Below are positions 35,382 through 45,020 of a DNA stretch of 64,000 nucleotides, in pieces. The notes below the pieces were generated by a model. That model was not told the DNA's origin and ran no database searches. It saw only the letters and a list, made by a program, of their open reading frames with translations. Location of the stretch: NCBI RefSeq assembly GCF_008065375.1, contig NZ_VJYI01000008.1, positions 62,001 to 126,000 on the forward strand. The letters are read 5' to 3'. Each line of letters opens with the position of its first letter. The stretch's first letter is position 1. The DNA comes from Nonomuraea sp. SYSU D8015 (GTDB taxonomy: Bacteria; Actinomycetota; Actinomycetes; Streptosporangiales; Streptosporangiaceae). Both the position numbers and the translations under genes were made by a program.

Positions 35382-35904
35382 CGACGACGACGACGTGAAC
35401 GACTGACTCGTACCCGACTCGACTCACACCACTGACGCCAGGCGCCGCACCGCCTGGTATCCATGAGCCCCTCCACGCCGGCCCTCAGCGCCGCCATCAG
35501 GTCCGCGGCCGGGTCGGCTTCCTCCTCTCTCGGCGACGCGATGACCTCCTCGAAGGACTCGAAGCCGGGCTTGCGGATCTCGTCTGACCACCCGGTTGCG
35601 GTGCCCCTTCGTGGATCGAGGGCGCCGGATATGCGCTCGCGATGTCTCAAAGCAGAGGGCCCCTTGTGCCGCCGCGCAACGGGAACAAATCAGACGAAAT
35701 CATCTTATTTCAGAGATAAGCCTCTCGAGTAGCCGCGGCAATAGCGCTTGAGTTGGGCAAAACACCACAAAGCCCGTTTGTGTGACACTCGCCCGGTAAC
35801 AAGTGGCAATAGATGGCACCTTCGCCATCATGCGCGATGTTTTCCTACCAAACCGGAAAATGTCGAGAAGAACTGGAGTAATCGAACCCTTGGGGGGAAA
35901 TTCA
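35382..35904. other. Intergenic stretch containing the ku fragment
   Basis: Apart from the ku relic at 35468-35600 nothing is recognised. The part around 35680-35880 is AT-richer than its surroundings and probably carries the promoter of the gene at 35905. Confidence 0.45.
35468..35600 (-). pseudogene. Fragment of a second ku gene with internal deletion
   Basis: Read on the minus strand this encodes DEIRKPGFESFEEVIASPRE then EEADPAADLMAALRAGVEG. The intact Ku gene at 36409-37278 has DEIRKPDFEFLEED and, about 50 residues later, KEVIAPPEEEEAGPAVDLMA then ALRASVEA. The two segments are directly joined here, so an in-frame stretch is missing. The DNA match with the real gene is close (about nine in ten bases over the first 80). 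Start and most of the gene are absent, so it is a relic of a duplicated or exchanged ku copy. Confidence 0.78.
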
Positions 35905-36228
35905 ATGCCCAAGTTCACAAGTGTCATCGTGGGCGTCGCACTGGGCACCGCCACGTGCGGCGCCATCATCGGCGTGGGCGCGCTGGCCACCACGTCCTCC
36001 GCCGACGCCGCCACGGCCGCCACGGCCGCCACGGCCGCCACGACCGCCACGGCCACCGGCTACACAAGCCATGGCGGGGACCAGCATGCGTGCCAGTTCC
36101 AGACCCGTTCCTCGTACCAGAGCTCATCCCAGAGCCCCTCCTGGACCCCGTCCGAGTTCCTGAACCAGGGGGAGCTCGAACCCGCCAACAAGTGTGCGGA
36201 GGTCGAGTCGGAGGACGAAGAGGAGTGA
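35905..36228 (+). CDS. Small exported low-complexity protein
   Basis: A 107-residue protein. The frame extends back to 35803, but GGGGGGAAA before the ATG at 35905 and the signal peptide that begins there (MPKFTSVIVGVALGTATCGA, cleavage near ADA) fix the start. The mature part opens with Ala-Thr repeats (ATAATAATAATTATATG) encoded by a nine-base tandem repeat, then has QHACQFQTRSSYQ and a Ser-rich stretch, and ends EPANKCAEVESEDEEE. Two cysteines in the mature part could pair. The family is not recognised. The opening MPKF and signal resemble the protein at 31403 in style only. Confidence 0.6.
   Translation: MPKFTSVIVGVALGTATCGAIIGVGALATTSSADAATAATAATAATTATATGYTSHGGDQHACQFQTRSSYQSSSQSPSWTPSEFLNQGELEPANKCAEVESEDEEE
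36011..36040 (+). repeat. Nine-base tandem repeat inside exported-protein gene
   Basis: The unit ACGGCCGCC is repeated about three times with slightly varied further copies, encoding the Ala-Thr run just after the signal peptide. Such repeats change in length easily. Confidence 0.6.
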
Positions 36229-36408
36229 TCCTCCCACCCTCTACAGCAGCGTGCTGAACGGCCGAAAGGTGGCCGTGCCGCCGCATCCCGATCGGTGCGA
36301 ACCGCGGCCGGGCGCCCGCGTCCACAGCGGCATCACTCGCTCCGGCAAGGCGATGACCCGACATGGAACACGGGCACCCGGCCTCACGCACGAAGCAGCG
36401 CCTGCGGC

Positions 36409-37278
36409 TCAGGCGGATTTGCGGGCTTTGCGCTTGGCAGGCGGCTTTTCTTCTTCCTTGGATTTGCCGGACGCGGCCTTCTTGGGCTTGGCGGGTGCGC
36501 CCTCGCGTTCGCGTTTCGCCGCCTCCACGCTGGCCCTCAGCGCGGCCATCAGGTCCACGGCCGGGCCGGCTTCCTCCTCCTCCGGCGGGGCGATGACCTC
36601 CTTGCCCGCCACCTTCGCCTCGATCACCGCCTGCAGCGCCTCACGGTAGCTGTCGCGGTATTCGCTCGGGTCGAAGTCCGACTCCATCGTGCTGATCAGC
36701 GACTCGGCCATCTTCAGCTCCTGGGCCCGCACCTCGATGTCCTCCTCCAGGAACTCGAAGTCGGGCTTGCGGATCTCGTCCGGCCACAACATCGTCTCCA
36801 GGACGAAGACGCCGTCGCGGACCCTCAAAGTCGCCAGGGACTCGCGCTGGCGCAGGGCCACCTTGACCACCGCGACCTGGCCCGAGCTCTCCAGGGCGTT
36901 GCGGAGCAGCACGTACGGCTTCTCCCCCTGCGCGTCGGGCTCCAGATAGTACGACTTGGCGAAGTAAATGGGGTCGATCTGCTCGGCGGGGGTGAACTGG
37001 AGGACGTCGATCCTGCGGGACGTGCTCAGCGGCAGGTCCTCGAAGTCCTCGTCGGTGAGCACGACCATCTCGCCCGTGGCCAGTTCGTACCCCTTGGCGA
37101 TTTCGGAGTAGGGGATCTCCTCGCCGTCGATCGTGCACACGCGCTTGTAGCGGATGCGGCCGCCGTCCTCGCGGTGCACCTGGTGGAACGTCACGTCTTT
37201 CTGCTCGGTCGCGGAGTAGAGCTTGACCGGGATCGTGACCAGGCCAAAGGAGATCGCACCCTTCCAGATGCTGCGCAT
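36409..37278 (-). CDS. ku: Ku homodimeric DNA end-binding protein
   Basis: A 289-residue bacterial Ku for non-homologous end joining. The ATG at 37278 (MRSIWKGAISFGLVTIP) has GGAGGAG seven bases upstream; the longer frame to 37359 is not needed. The core Ku domain includes YSATEQKDVTFHQVHREDGG, RRIDVLQFTPAEQIDPIYF and WPDEIRKPDF, and the last 60 residues are a Lys/Ala/Pro-rich tail (KPKKAASGKSKEEEKPPAKR) typical of actinobacterial Ku and able to bind DNA. It is divergent from the LigD-type ligase gene across 47 bases, so one short region drives both. Confidence 0.93.
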   Translation of the reverse strand: MRSIWKGAISFGLVTIPVKLYSATEQKDVTFHQVHREDGGRIRYKRVCTIDGEEIPYSEIAKGYELATGEMVVLTDEDFEDLPLSTSRRIDVLQFTPAEQIDPIYFAKSYYLEPDAQGEKPYVLLRNALESSGQVAVVKVALRQRESLATLRVRDGVFVLETMLWPDEIRKPDFEFLEEDIEVRAQELKMAESLISTMESDFDPSEYRDSYREALQAVIEAKVAGKEVIAPPEEEEAGPAVDLMAALRASVEAAKREREGAPAKPKKAASGKSKEEEKPPAKRKARKSA

Positions 37279-37325
37279 GGCCACTCCTCCGCTCTCAACG
37301 GCTCGGCAATGGGCACATACCCGGC
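37279..37325. promoter_or_regulatory. Short divergent promoter region for ku and ligase
   Basis: Only 47 bases separate the two start codons, so the promoters must overlap or extend into the genes. A shared control of both end-joining genes is likely. Confidence 0.4.
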
Positions 37326-38240
37326 ATGGGGCAACCAATGCCATACCCGATCGAACCAATGCTCGCCGTACCTGGGGAACTACCCTCCGATCGCGAGCGG
37401 TATGGCCTCGAGGTCAAGTGGGATGGCATCCGCGCCATCGTGCACCTCGACGGTGGGTTGAGGCTGACCGGGCGGCACGGGGTTGAGTACACGCGGCGGT
37501 ATCCGGAGATATCGGGGTTCGGGATCAAGAACGCGATCATCGACGGGGAGATCGTGGCGCTCGACCGGCGCGGGCGGCCCAGTTTCGTACGCCTGCAGCA
37601 CCGCATGCACCTGACCGACCCCGAGCCGGTCATGCTCCAGCTGTACCCGGTCACGTACATGCCGTTCGACCTGCTCTACCTCGACGGGATCCCGCTGTTC
37701 GACCTGCCGTACCGCGATCGGCGGGCGCTGCTCGACGAGCTCGACATCGGCGCGCCGCCCTACTTCCCCGGCGAGTCCGACCTGCTCTCCGCGACGTCCC
37801 AGCAGGGGCTGGAGGGGGTGATCGCCAAGCGGCTCGACTCCCCCTACCGGCCGGGCACGCGCTCGCCGTGGTGGATCAAGGTGAAGCACCTGAGCACCAG
37901 GGACGTGGTGATCGGCGGCTGGAAGCCGGGCAAGGGGCGCCGGGCGGGCGGGATCGGCTCGCTGGTCATGGGGGTGTTCACGGACGCGGGCCTGACGTAC
38001 GTGGGCCACGTCGGCACCGGCTTCACCGACGCCCTGCTCGACGATCTCTACCGGGTGCTGCGGCCGCTGGAGATCCCGAGCAGCCCGTTCTGCAACGAGG
38101 TTCCGTGGCGTAATCGATGGGTTAGGCCAGATTTGGTCGGGGAGGTGGCCTACACGATGTGGACCGACGAGCAGCGGCTGCGGCACCCCGTGTGGCGCGG
38201 GTTGCGGCCCGACAAGATCCCCGCGGAGGTGTGGAGGTGA
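37326..38240 (+). CDS. ATP-dependent DNA ligase (LigD ligase domain as a separate protein)
   Basis: A 304-residue nucleotidyltransferase plus OB-fold ligase for sealing breaks. Motif I is EVKWDGIR (AMP-binding lysine), motif III-like MPFDLLYLDG, motif IV LEGVIAKR and motif V WIKVKH, followed by the OB-fold part with VGHVGTGFTDALLD. In many bacteria this domain is fused with the polymerase domain in LigD; here it stands alone with the polymerase gene five bases downstream. It pairs with Ku in end joining. Confidence 0.9.
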   Translation: MGQPMPYPIEPMLAVPGELPSDRERYGLEVKWDGIRAIVHLDGGLRLTGRHGVEYTRRYPEISGFGIKNAIIDGEIVALDRRGRPSFVRLQHRMHLTDPEPVMLQLYPVTYMPFDLLYLDGIPLFDLPYRDRRALLDELDIGAPPYFPGESDLLSATSQQGLEGVIAKRLDSPYRPGTRSPWWIKVKHLSTRDVVIGGWKPGKGRRAGGIGSLVMGVFTDAGLTYVGHVGTGFTDALLDDLYRVLRPLEIPSSPFCNEVPWRNRWVRPDLVGEVAYTMWTDEQRLRHPVWRGLRPDKIPAEVWR

Positions 38241-38244
38241 CGAC

Positions 38245-39123
38245 ATGCCCAGGAAGGTCCCCGTCAAGGTGGACGGGCGCGAGCTGACGCTGAGCAACCT
38301 GGACAAGGTGCTCTATCCGGACTACGGCTTCACCAAGGCCGAGGTCATCGACTACTACAGCCGCGTCGCCCCCGTCCTGCTGCCCCACCTCGCGGGCCGC
38401 CCTCTGACCGTCAAGCGGTACCCGAACGGCGTCACCGGGCAGTTCTTCTTCGAGAAGAACGCCCCAGAGCACACCCCCGACTGGGTCAGGCGCGTCAACC
38501 TGCCCGTCCCCGGCAGCACCAAGAACCGCGAGAGCATCGACTTCGCCGTCGTCGAGGACCTGCCGACGCTCGTCTACTACGCGAACCTGGCCGCCCTGGA
38601 GCTCCACGTACCCCAGTGGCGGGTCGACGAGGACGGCGAGGCGCTGCCGCCCGACCTGCTGGTGTTCGACCTGGACCCGGGGGCGCCGGCGACGATCGTG
38701 GAGTGCTGCGAGGTGGCGCTCATGCTGCGCGACGTGCTCGACGCCGAGGGGCTCAAGGCCAGGCCGAAGACCAGCGGCAGCAAGGGCATGCAGCTGTACG
38801 CGGACTGGGACTGCCGCGAGGAGCCCTCCGCGTACGCCAAGAGGCTGGCCCAGTTCCTGGAGAAGGAACATCCCAAGCAGGTCGTCAGCGTGATGACGAA
38901 GAAGGCCAGGCCGGGCAAGGTGTTCATCGACTGGAGCCAGAACAACCCGGCCAAGACGACCGTGGCGCCGTACTCCCTGCGCGCCAGGGAGCAGCCGACC
39001 GTCTCCACGCCGCTGACCTGGAAAGAGGTCGAGGATTGCGAACGGCCCGAGGATCTGGTGTTCACGGCTCCGGACGTGCTCGTCAGAGTGGAGAAGCGTG
39101 GCGACCTTTTCGGCCGGGCGTAG
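38245..39123 (+). CDS. LigD-type primase-polymerase domain protein
   Basis: A 292-residue archaeo-eukaryotic primase-type polymerase (LigD polymerase domain). Marks are LSNLDKVLYPDYGFTKAEVI, FFFEKNAPEHTPDWV, the catalytic DLDPG, TSGSKGMQLY and the third acidic site VFIDWSQN. It fills gaps and adds ribonucleotides at broken ends before ligation. The gene follows the ligase gene at once. No phosphoesterase (PE) domain is attached to either protein. Confidence 0.9.
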   Translation: MPRKVPVKVDGRELTLSNLDKVLYPDYGFTKAEVIDYYSRVAPVLLPHLAGRPLTVKRYPNGVTGQFFFEKNAPEHTPDWVRRVNLPVPGSTKNRESIDFAVVEDLPTLVYYANLAALELHVPQWRVDEDGEALPPDLLVFDLDPGAPATIVECCEVALMLRDVLDAEGLKARPKTSGSKGMQLYADWDCREEPSAYAKRLAQFLEKEHPKQVVSVMTKKARPGKVFIDWSQNNPAKTTVAPYSLRAREQPTVSTPLTWKEVEDCERPEDLVFTAPDVLVRVEKRGDLFGRA

Positions 39124-39158
39124 GCTGGTTGCGTCCGCACCAAGAGGGGGACCAAAAG

Positions 39159-39374
39159 ATGTCGGAAATGGACATTCGCGGGGACGAGGGCTTCCACGAC
39201 GAGGAGGAGACGGAGTTGTCGATCGAGACGCCCGAGGCCGACGCCGTCGAACAGCATCGGGAGATGCGCCAGAACGGCGGCACGCTGCGCCGTGAGCTGC
39301 CGATCGACGTCGACCCCGGCGACGCGGCCGAGCAGGACCGCGTGGTGGACCTCGACGACGACGAATATCGATGA
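39159..39374 (+). CDS. Small acidic conserved protein (DUF5709-like)
   Basis: A 71-residue protein with GAGGGGG nine bases before the ATG at 39159. It is strongly acidic and ends with PEADAVEQHREM, VDPGDAAEQDRVVDLDDDEYR-type repeats, where the phrase xDAxEQxR occurs twice. This layout resembles small actinobacterial DUF5709 proteins, whose function is unknown. It lies 35 bases after the polymerase gene, but a link to end joining is not shown. A tandem TGACCGAC octamer begins at its stop codon. Confidence 0.65.
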   Translation: MSEMDIRGDEGFHDEEETELSIETPEADAVEQHREMRQNGGTLRRELPIDVDPGDAAEQDRVVDLDDDEYR

Positions 39375-39395
39375 CCGACTGACCGACTGACCGAC
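39372..39395 (+). repeat. Tandem octamer TGACCGAC x3
   Basis: Three perfect copies of TGACCGAC follow directly from the stop codon of the DUF5709-like gene, giving repeated TGA triplets. Confidence 0.7.
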
Positions 39396-39518
39396 GCCGA
39401 GCGCCGAACCGTCGGTGTCACCTGTTATCGGTGTGACGGGCATCCGCGTGCGGTCGCTTCACCGCAGGCGCACGCGTAGGTGATGACAATCACTGCGGGT
39501 TAGCCTCGCGCACGTAGG

Positions 39519-40178
39519 ATGTCCGCACGACCCGCTGAGAGACCAATGGAGACCCGCGTGACCGCAACCCCGGACGCCAAGCCCCGGGGCACCCGGCTGC
39601 CCCGACTCGCCCGCCGTCGGCAGTTGCTGAGCGCCGCGCAGGAAGTGTTCGTGGAAAACGGCTATCACGCGGCCGCCATGGACGAGATCGCCGAACGGGC
39701 CGGGGTCAGCAAACCCGTGCTCTACCAGCACTTCCCCGGCAAGCTCGAGCTCTATCTGGCGCTGCTCGACGTGCACGTCGACGACATGGTCAACCGCGTC
39801 AGGGAGGCGCTGGCCTCCACGCACGAAAACAAGCTGCGCGTGCAGGCCACCTTCCAGGCGTTCTTCGACTTCGTCTCCACCCAGGGCGAGGCCTTCCGCC
39901 TCGTCTTCGAGTCCGACCTGCGCAACGTGGCGCCGGTGCGGCAGCGGGTGGAGCGGTCGCTGCAGGAGTGCGCGGAGATGGTCAGCGCCCTCATCCAGGA
40001 GGACACCGGGTGCACGAGTGACGAGGCGCACCTGCTCGGCGTCGGTCTGGTCGGCATGGCGGAGGTGAGCGCCCGCTACTGGGTCACCACACACGGCTCC
40101 ATCCCGAAGGACGCGGCCGAGCAGCTCATGGCCCGGCTCGCCTGGCGTGGCATCAGCGGTTTTCCGCGTACGGCATAA
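39519..40178 (+). CDS. TetR-family transcriptional regulator
   Basis: A 219-residue repressor-type protein. The N-terminal HTH runs QLLSAAQEVFVENGYHAAAM, DEIAERAGVSKPVLYQHFPG and KLELYLALLD. The rest is a helical ligand domain. The ATG at 39519 has a poor ribosome site; a GTG at 39558 with GGAG eight bases upstream is an equally good start, shortening the protein by 13 residues. The target genes are unknown; the family often controls its neighbours. Confidence 0.88.
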   Translation: MSARPAERPMETRVTATPDAKPRGTRLPRLARRRQLLSAAQEVFVENGYHAAAMDEIAERAGVSKPVLYQHFPGKLELYLALLDVHVDDMVNRVREALASTHENKLRVQATFQAFFDFVSTQGEAFRLVFESDLRNVAPVRQRVERSLQECAEMVSALIQEDTGCTSDEAHLLGVGLVGMAEVSARYWVTTHGSIPKDAAEQLMARLAWRGISGFPRTA

Positions 40179-40267
40179 CACGTTCGCTCGGCGCGATCAT
40201 TTACGTCGTCGGCGGGCGCGAGCGGCCACGATGGAGATGAGCCAGCCCCGTCGACTAAGGAGCCACG

Positions 40268-40498
40268 ATGGAAGTCAAGATCGGCGTACGCTCCGTACAC
40301 CGCGAACTCGTTGTCGAGACCGACCTCACCGCCGAGCAGGTGGAGGAGGAGATCAGGAACGCGCTGTCGGTTGATCGTGGCGTCTTCGCCATCACCGACG
40401 TGAAGGGCAGGCGCGTCGTCGTGCCGGTGGCCGCGCTCGGGTTCGTCGAGATCGGCGAGGACGAGGCCAGGCCGGTGGGCTTCGGCGGCACCCTCTAA
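40268..40498 (+). CDS. DUF3107 domain protein
   Basis: A 76-residue protein that matches the actinobacterial DUF3107 family over its full length: MEVKIGVRSVHRELVVETDL, then ITDVKGRRVVVPVAALGFVEIG and RPVGFG at the end. The family is small, conserved and of unknown role. AAGGAG stands before the ATG. It lies 90 bases downstream of the TetR gene, a common neighbour of this family. Confidence 0.88.
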   Translation: MEVKIGVRSVHRELVVETDLTAEQVEEEIRNALSVDRGVFAITDVKGRRVVVPVAALGFVEIGEDEARPVGFGGTL

Positions 40499-41459
40499 GG
40501 GCTCATGACCGGGGGTACGGCCGCGGGTTGCCGTACCCCTGCACGGGCGTACAGGAACGCAGGTGGCGGTGAGCGCGCGCCGATACCGGGCATCTGTGTG
40601 GGGTGCCATCCGGTCCCCCCGTCCGGGCCGCGCCATCCGGTCCCTCGGCCGGATCCAGAGCGCGAACGACGCCCGGGCCGCGGTCCTGGTCGGCGGGTGT
40701 GCGGCCGGTGGTCGCTTTCGTGCCGGTCATTGGGCTGGTGCGGCGGTGGGCGGGCTGGCGTATGGGCTCCGGCACCGGCGTATGGGCTCCTGACACAGGG
40801 GAGGCGGTTCCGGCGGGGCGCAGGGCAAGTGGCGCCACTGGAGCGTCCGGAAGGCAGCATCCCGCACAGGTGTAGGAAACCAGCGGTGTCGACGCGTAGG
40901 GGACGTTGCGCCATCCCTGGCGCAGGGATGATCGCACTGCTCCCGTCCCAGGTGACGCGTCCCGTGCGGGTAAGGCGTCACGTGCGAGTGCCGTGGCGCC
41001 TGGGGGTGAGGTGGCCCGTGTTGGGCGATGACGTGGCCGGTGCCCATGACGTGGCGCGGTGCGCGAAGCGTGCCCCCTGTGGCTGCCTGGCCCGTGCGGG
41101 TGCCGTGGCCCCTGCGGGCGGCGTGGCCCCTGCGGGCGGCGTGGCCCCTGCGAGTGCCGTGGCCCGTGCGAGTGCCGTGGCCCCTGCGGCGGGGATTCAG
41201 CGGCGCGGGGCCGTGGCGACGGGGTCAGCGGCCTGGGGTGCCGAGCCGGCAGCCGCGGGGGCGTGGGCGGCGAGGGGCGTCATGCCGCCGGTGCTCGGTG
41301 GCCGGACAAACCGCGCTGCCCCTCCTCAAGACGGCGCGCATGGTCCAGCGATTCGGCCCACATCTCGTGAAGGAACTGCCGTAGCGGCGCGAGGCCCTCA
41401 TGCCTGGCACGGTACAACCGTTTCCCGCCCTCGCGCCGCTCAATGAGAAGACGATCGGC
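40499..41459. other. Low-complexity GC-rich region without recognised gene
   Basis: About 960 bases with long open frames on both strands, as expected from extreme GC, but no frame shows domain features; predicted products are Arg/Pro/Ala-rich. It contains the 18-base tandem array at 41086-41193 and diverged relatives of that unit upstream. Confidence 0.5.
41086..41193. repeat. Tandem repeat, six units of 18 bases
   Basis: Units are CGTGGCCCCTGCGGGCGG (twice exactly, 41104-41139), with close variants on both sides from 41086 to 41193. Units follow without spacers, so this is not a CRISPR array. In one frame it reads as repeated Val/Ala-Ala-Pro-Ala-like hexapeptides. Confidence 0.8.
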
Positions 41460-42101
41460 TCAGATGCCCATGGCAGCCATGCGCTTCCCGTGCTCCTCCG
41501 TCAATTTCGCGAAAAGTCGGGAAATGTCACTCTGTCCCCCATCGGGGTCCACCACCAGCAACGCCAGCTCCGGCCGCGCCGTCGCCACCTGCTGCGCCTG
41601 ACTGAGCGCCTCCCCCACGAGCCGCCGCGCCCACAGCGCCAGCCGCGCGCCCGCCCGCGGATCCGCCTCGATCCCGGCCCTGACCCGCTCGACCGCGAAC
41701 TGCGACCGTCCCTCGTCCACCAGCACCTCGTCCACCAGCTCGGCGATCGAGGGATCGAGATGCCTGGCCGCCTCGCGGTAGAAGTCGAGCGCGATGCCGT
41801 CCCCCACGTACGTTTTGACCAGCGCCTGCAGCCAGTCGGCCGGCCGCGTCTGCGCGTGCCAGGCGTCCAGGGCCGCGACGAACGGCGTCATCGCCTCGTC
41901 GGGATCGGCGCCGAGCTCGGCCAGCCGGTCGCGCAGCAGACGGAAATGGGCGTACTCGGTGACGGCCAGCTCGCTCAGCGCCGCCCGGTCGGCCAGCGAG
42001 GGCGCCAGCGTGGCGGCGTCCTCGGTCATCCTGGCGTAGGCGCTGAGCTCCGCGTACGCCAGCACACCGAGCAGGTCGACGACTCCTGGGGACTCCTTCA
42101 T
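41460..42101 (-). CDS. Ferritin-like fold protein (MiaE-like)
   Basis: A 213-residue all-helical protein. The start is taken at the ATG at 42101 (MKESPGVVDLLGVLAYAELS) rather than the long frame to 42233. Candidate di-iron ligands are in LAYAELSAY, ELAVTEYAHF and VDEVLVDEG, spaced as in four-helix ferritin-like proteins. The actinobacterial family is often annotated as tRNA-(2-methylthio-N6-isopentenyl-adenosine) hydroxylase-like or simply ferritin-like fold protein; substrate is not known. It is divergent from the DEAD-box helicase gene, as is usual in actinomycetes. Confidence 0.8.
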   Translation of the reverse strand: MKESPGVVDLLGVLAYAELSAYARMTEDAATLAPSLADRAALSELAVTEYAHFRLLRDRLAELGADPDEAMTPFVAALDAWHAQTRPADWLQALVKTYVGDGIALDFYREAARHLDPSIAELVDEVLVDEGRSQFAVERVRAGIEADPRAGARLALWARRLVGEALSQAQQVATARPELALLVVDPDGGQSDISRLFAKLTEEHGKRMAAMGI

Positions 42102-42184
42102 GCAAGGCAGCGTACTTCGGCAAATCTTCGGGAACATACGTAAGCTCGGCCAGCGTTGTGGTATCGAGTACACTGCTCTGTGAA

Positions 42185-42252
42185 AGTGCGACCGCACTGT
42201 GTAAATTCGGGGGTTTCTCCCGAATACCTCCACTTCCCGGAGATGCGGTCGC
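42185..42252 (+). promoter_or_regulatory. Structured 5' leader of the DEAD-box helicase with alternative pairings
   Basis: The leader upstream of the helicase start contains hairpin AGTGCG-AC-CGCACT (42185-42198) and hairpin ATTCGGG...CCCGAAT (42205-42225, seven-base loop). In addition GCGACCGCA (42188-42196) is perfectly complementary to TGCGGTCGC (42244-42252), so the first hairpin and this long-range stem exclude each other. A helicase that remodels RNA might sense its own leader, but this is inference. Confidence 0.4.
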
Positions 42253-42345
42253 TGATGACGCGAGAGGGCTGGCTCTACCGCGAGGACCCACGAAACAGGG
42301 GCGTTTTCCGCCCGTCGGTCCCGGCAGGCCCGCCTTCATTGGAGA

Positions 42346-44406
<2,061 letters not shown>

Positions 44407-44414
44407 GGCACGCC

Positions 44415-44450
44415 CAGAGGCGCGCATCCGATCGCGGGTGCGCGCCTCTG
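44415..44450 (+). terminator. Strong hairpin terminator after the helicase gene
   Basis: A perfect 12-base stem, CAGAGGCGCGCA (44415-44426) and TGCGCGCCTCTG (44439-44450), with a 12-base loop, followed by CGTTGT. It lies eight bases after the helicase stop codon. Confidence 0.8.
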
Positions 44451-44658
44451 CGTTGTACAGGAGGGCCAGGCGCATGATCGGGCCGGCCCTTGGGTCCATG
44501 GGACGGCGACCAATGCGCCACAGACCTGGCGACCATCGCGTCACACAGGTTGCGGCCGATGGGTCAGAGGTAAGACGCCCGCCTTAGACGATCGCATGCG
44601 GCGACGCCCGTGAGTGCGCTGTGGGCCGTCGGGCAGCGCGGCGAAACGCGCTGCCGGA

Positions 44659-44937
44659 TCACGGGAGGGCGAGGCGCAGCCGTACGTGCTCCTCACGCGG
44701 CGCTACGGCGCACCACCCCACCGGCGTACCGTCGAGGTAGGCCAGCCCCCAGGCGCCCGTCCAGAGCCCTCCACGAGGGCCTGGAGGCGCGCACGACGGT
44801 CTCCGGGACGCATCTCCCTGATCCGCCCCGGCCACCCGGAACCACATGCACCAGCAGCCCGAGTAGGCCCCGTGAGGACCGAAGACGGTCTGGACGTCGT
44901 CCCACGAGTCGGCGGGCCGGATCTCGACCTCAGGCAT
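44659..44937 (-). pseudogene. Frameshifted, truncated GNAT acetyltransferase
   Basis: The frame from the ATG at 44937 (GGAGGAG nine bases upstream) begins MPEVEIRPADSWDDVQTVFG then SGCWCMWFRVAGAD. After that the expected family sequence REMRPGDRRARLQALVEG appears in a second frame, and LAYLDGTPVGWCAVAPREEH returns in the first frame. Two compensating shifts, near 44830 and near 44770, are needed. The protein then stops at about 92 codons where family members continue for nearly as long again. It is probably dead; two sequencing errors would explain the shifts but not the short end. Confidence 0.6.
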
Positions 44938-45005
44938 TTCTCGCATCTCCTCCGAACTCGCACCAGCGTAATCGCCATGCCGGTGTCGAGGCGCTGACCT
45001 CTGGG

Positions 45006-45020
45006 TATTGTTGCCCCACG
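45006..45020 (+). promoter_or_regulatory. Leaderless promoter -10 element of the hydrolase gene
   Basis: TATTGT at 45006-45011 fits the actinobacterial -10 pattern TANNNT and stands eight bases before the GTG at 45020, the spacing expected when transcription begins at the start codon. No clear -35 is seen. Confidence 0.4.

Noticed and set aside
39470-39515. Possible iron-box (DtxR/IdeR-like) site before the TetR gene
   Set aside because: Only GGTTAGCCT resembles half of the known palindrome; the other half is absent.
41086-41193. 18-base repeats as CRISPR or origin iterons
   Set aside because: No spacers, no cas genes, and no replication gene nearby; the units are simple tandem copies.
40505-41446. 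313-codon plus-strand frame after the DUF3107 gene
   Set aside because: Product is low-complexity and partly made of the tandem repeat; no ribosome site or family features.
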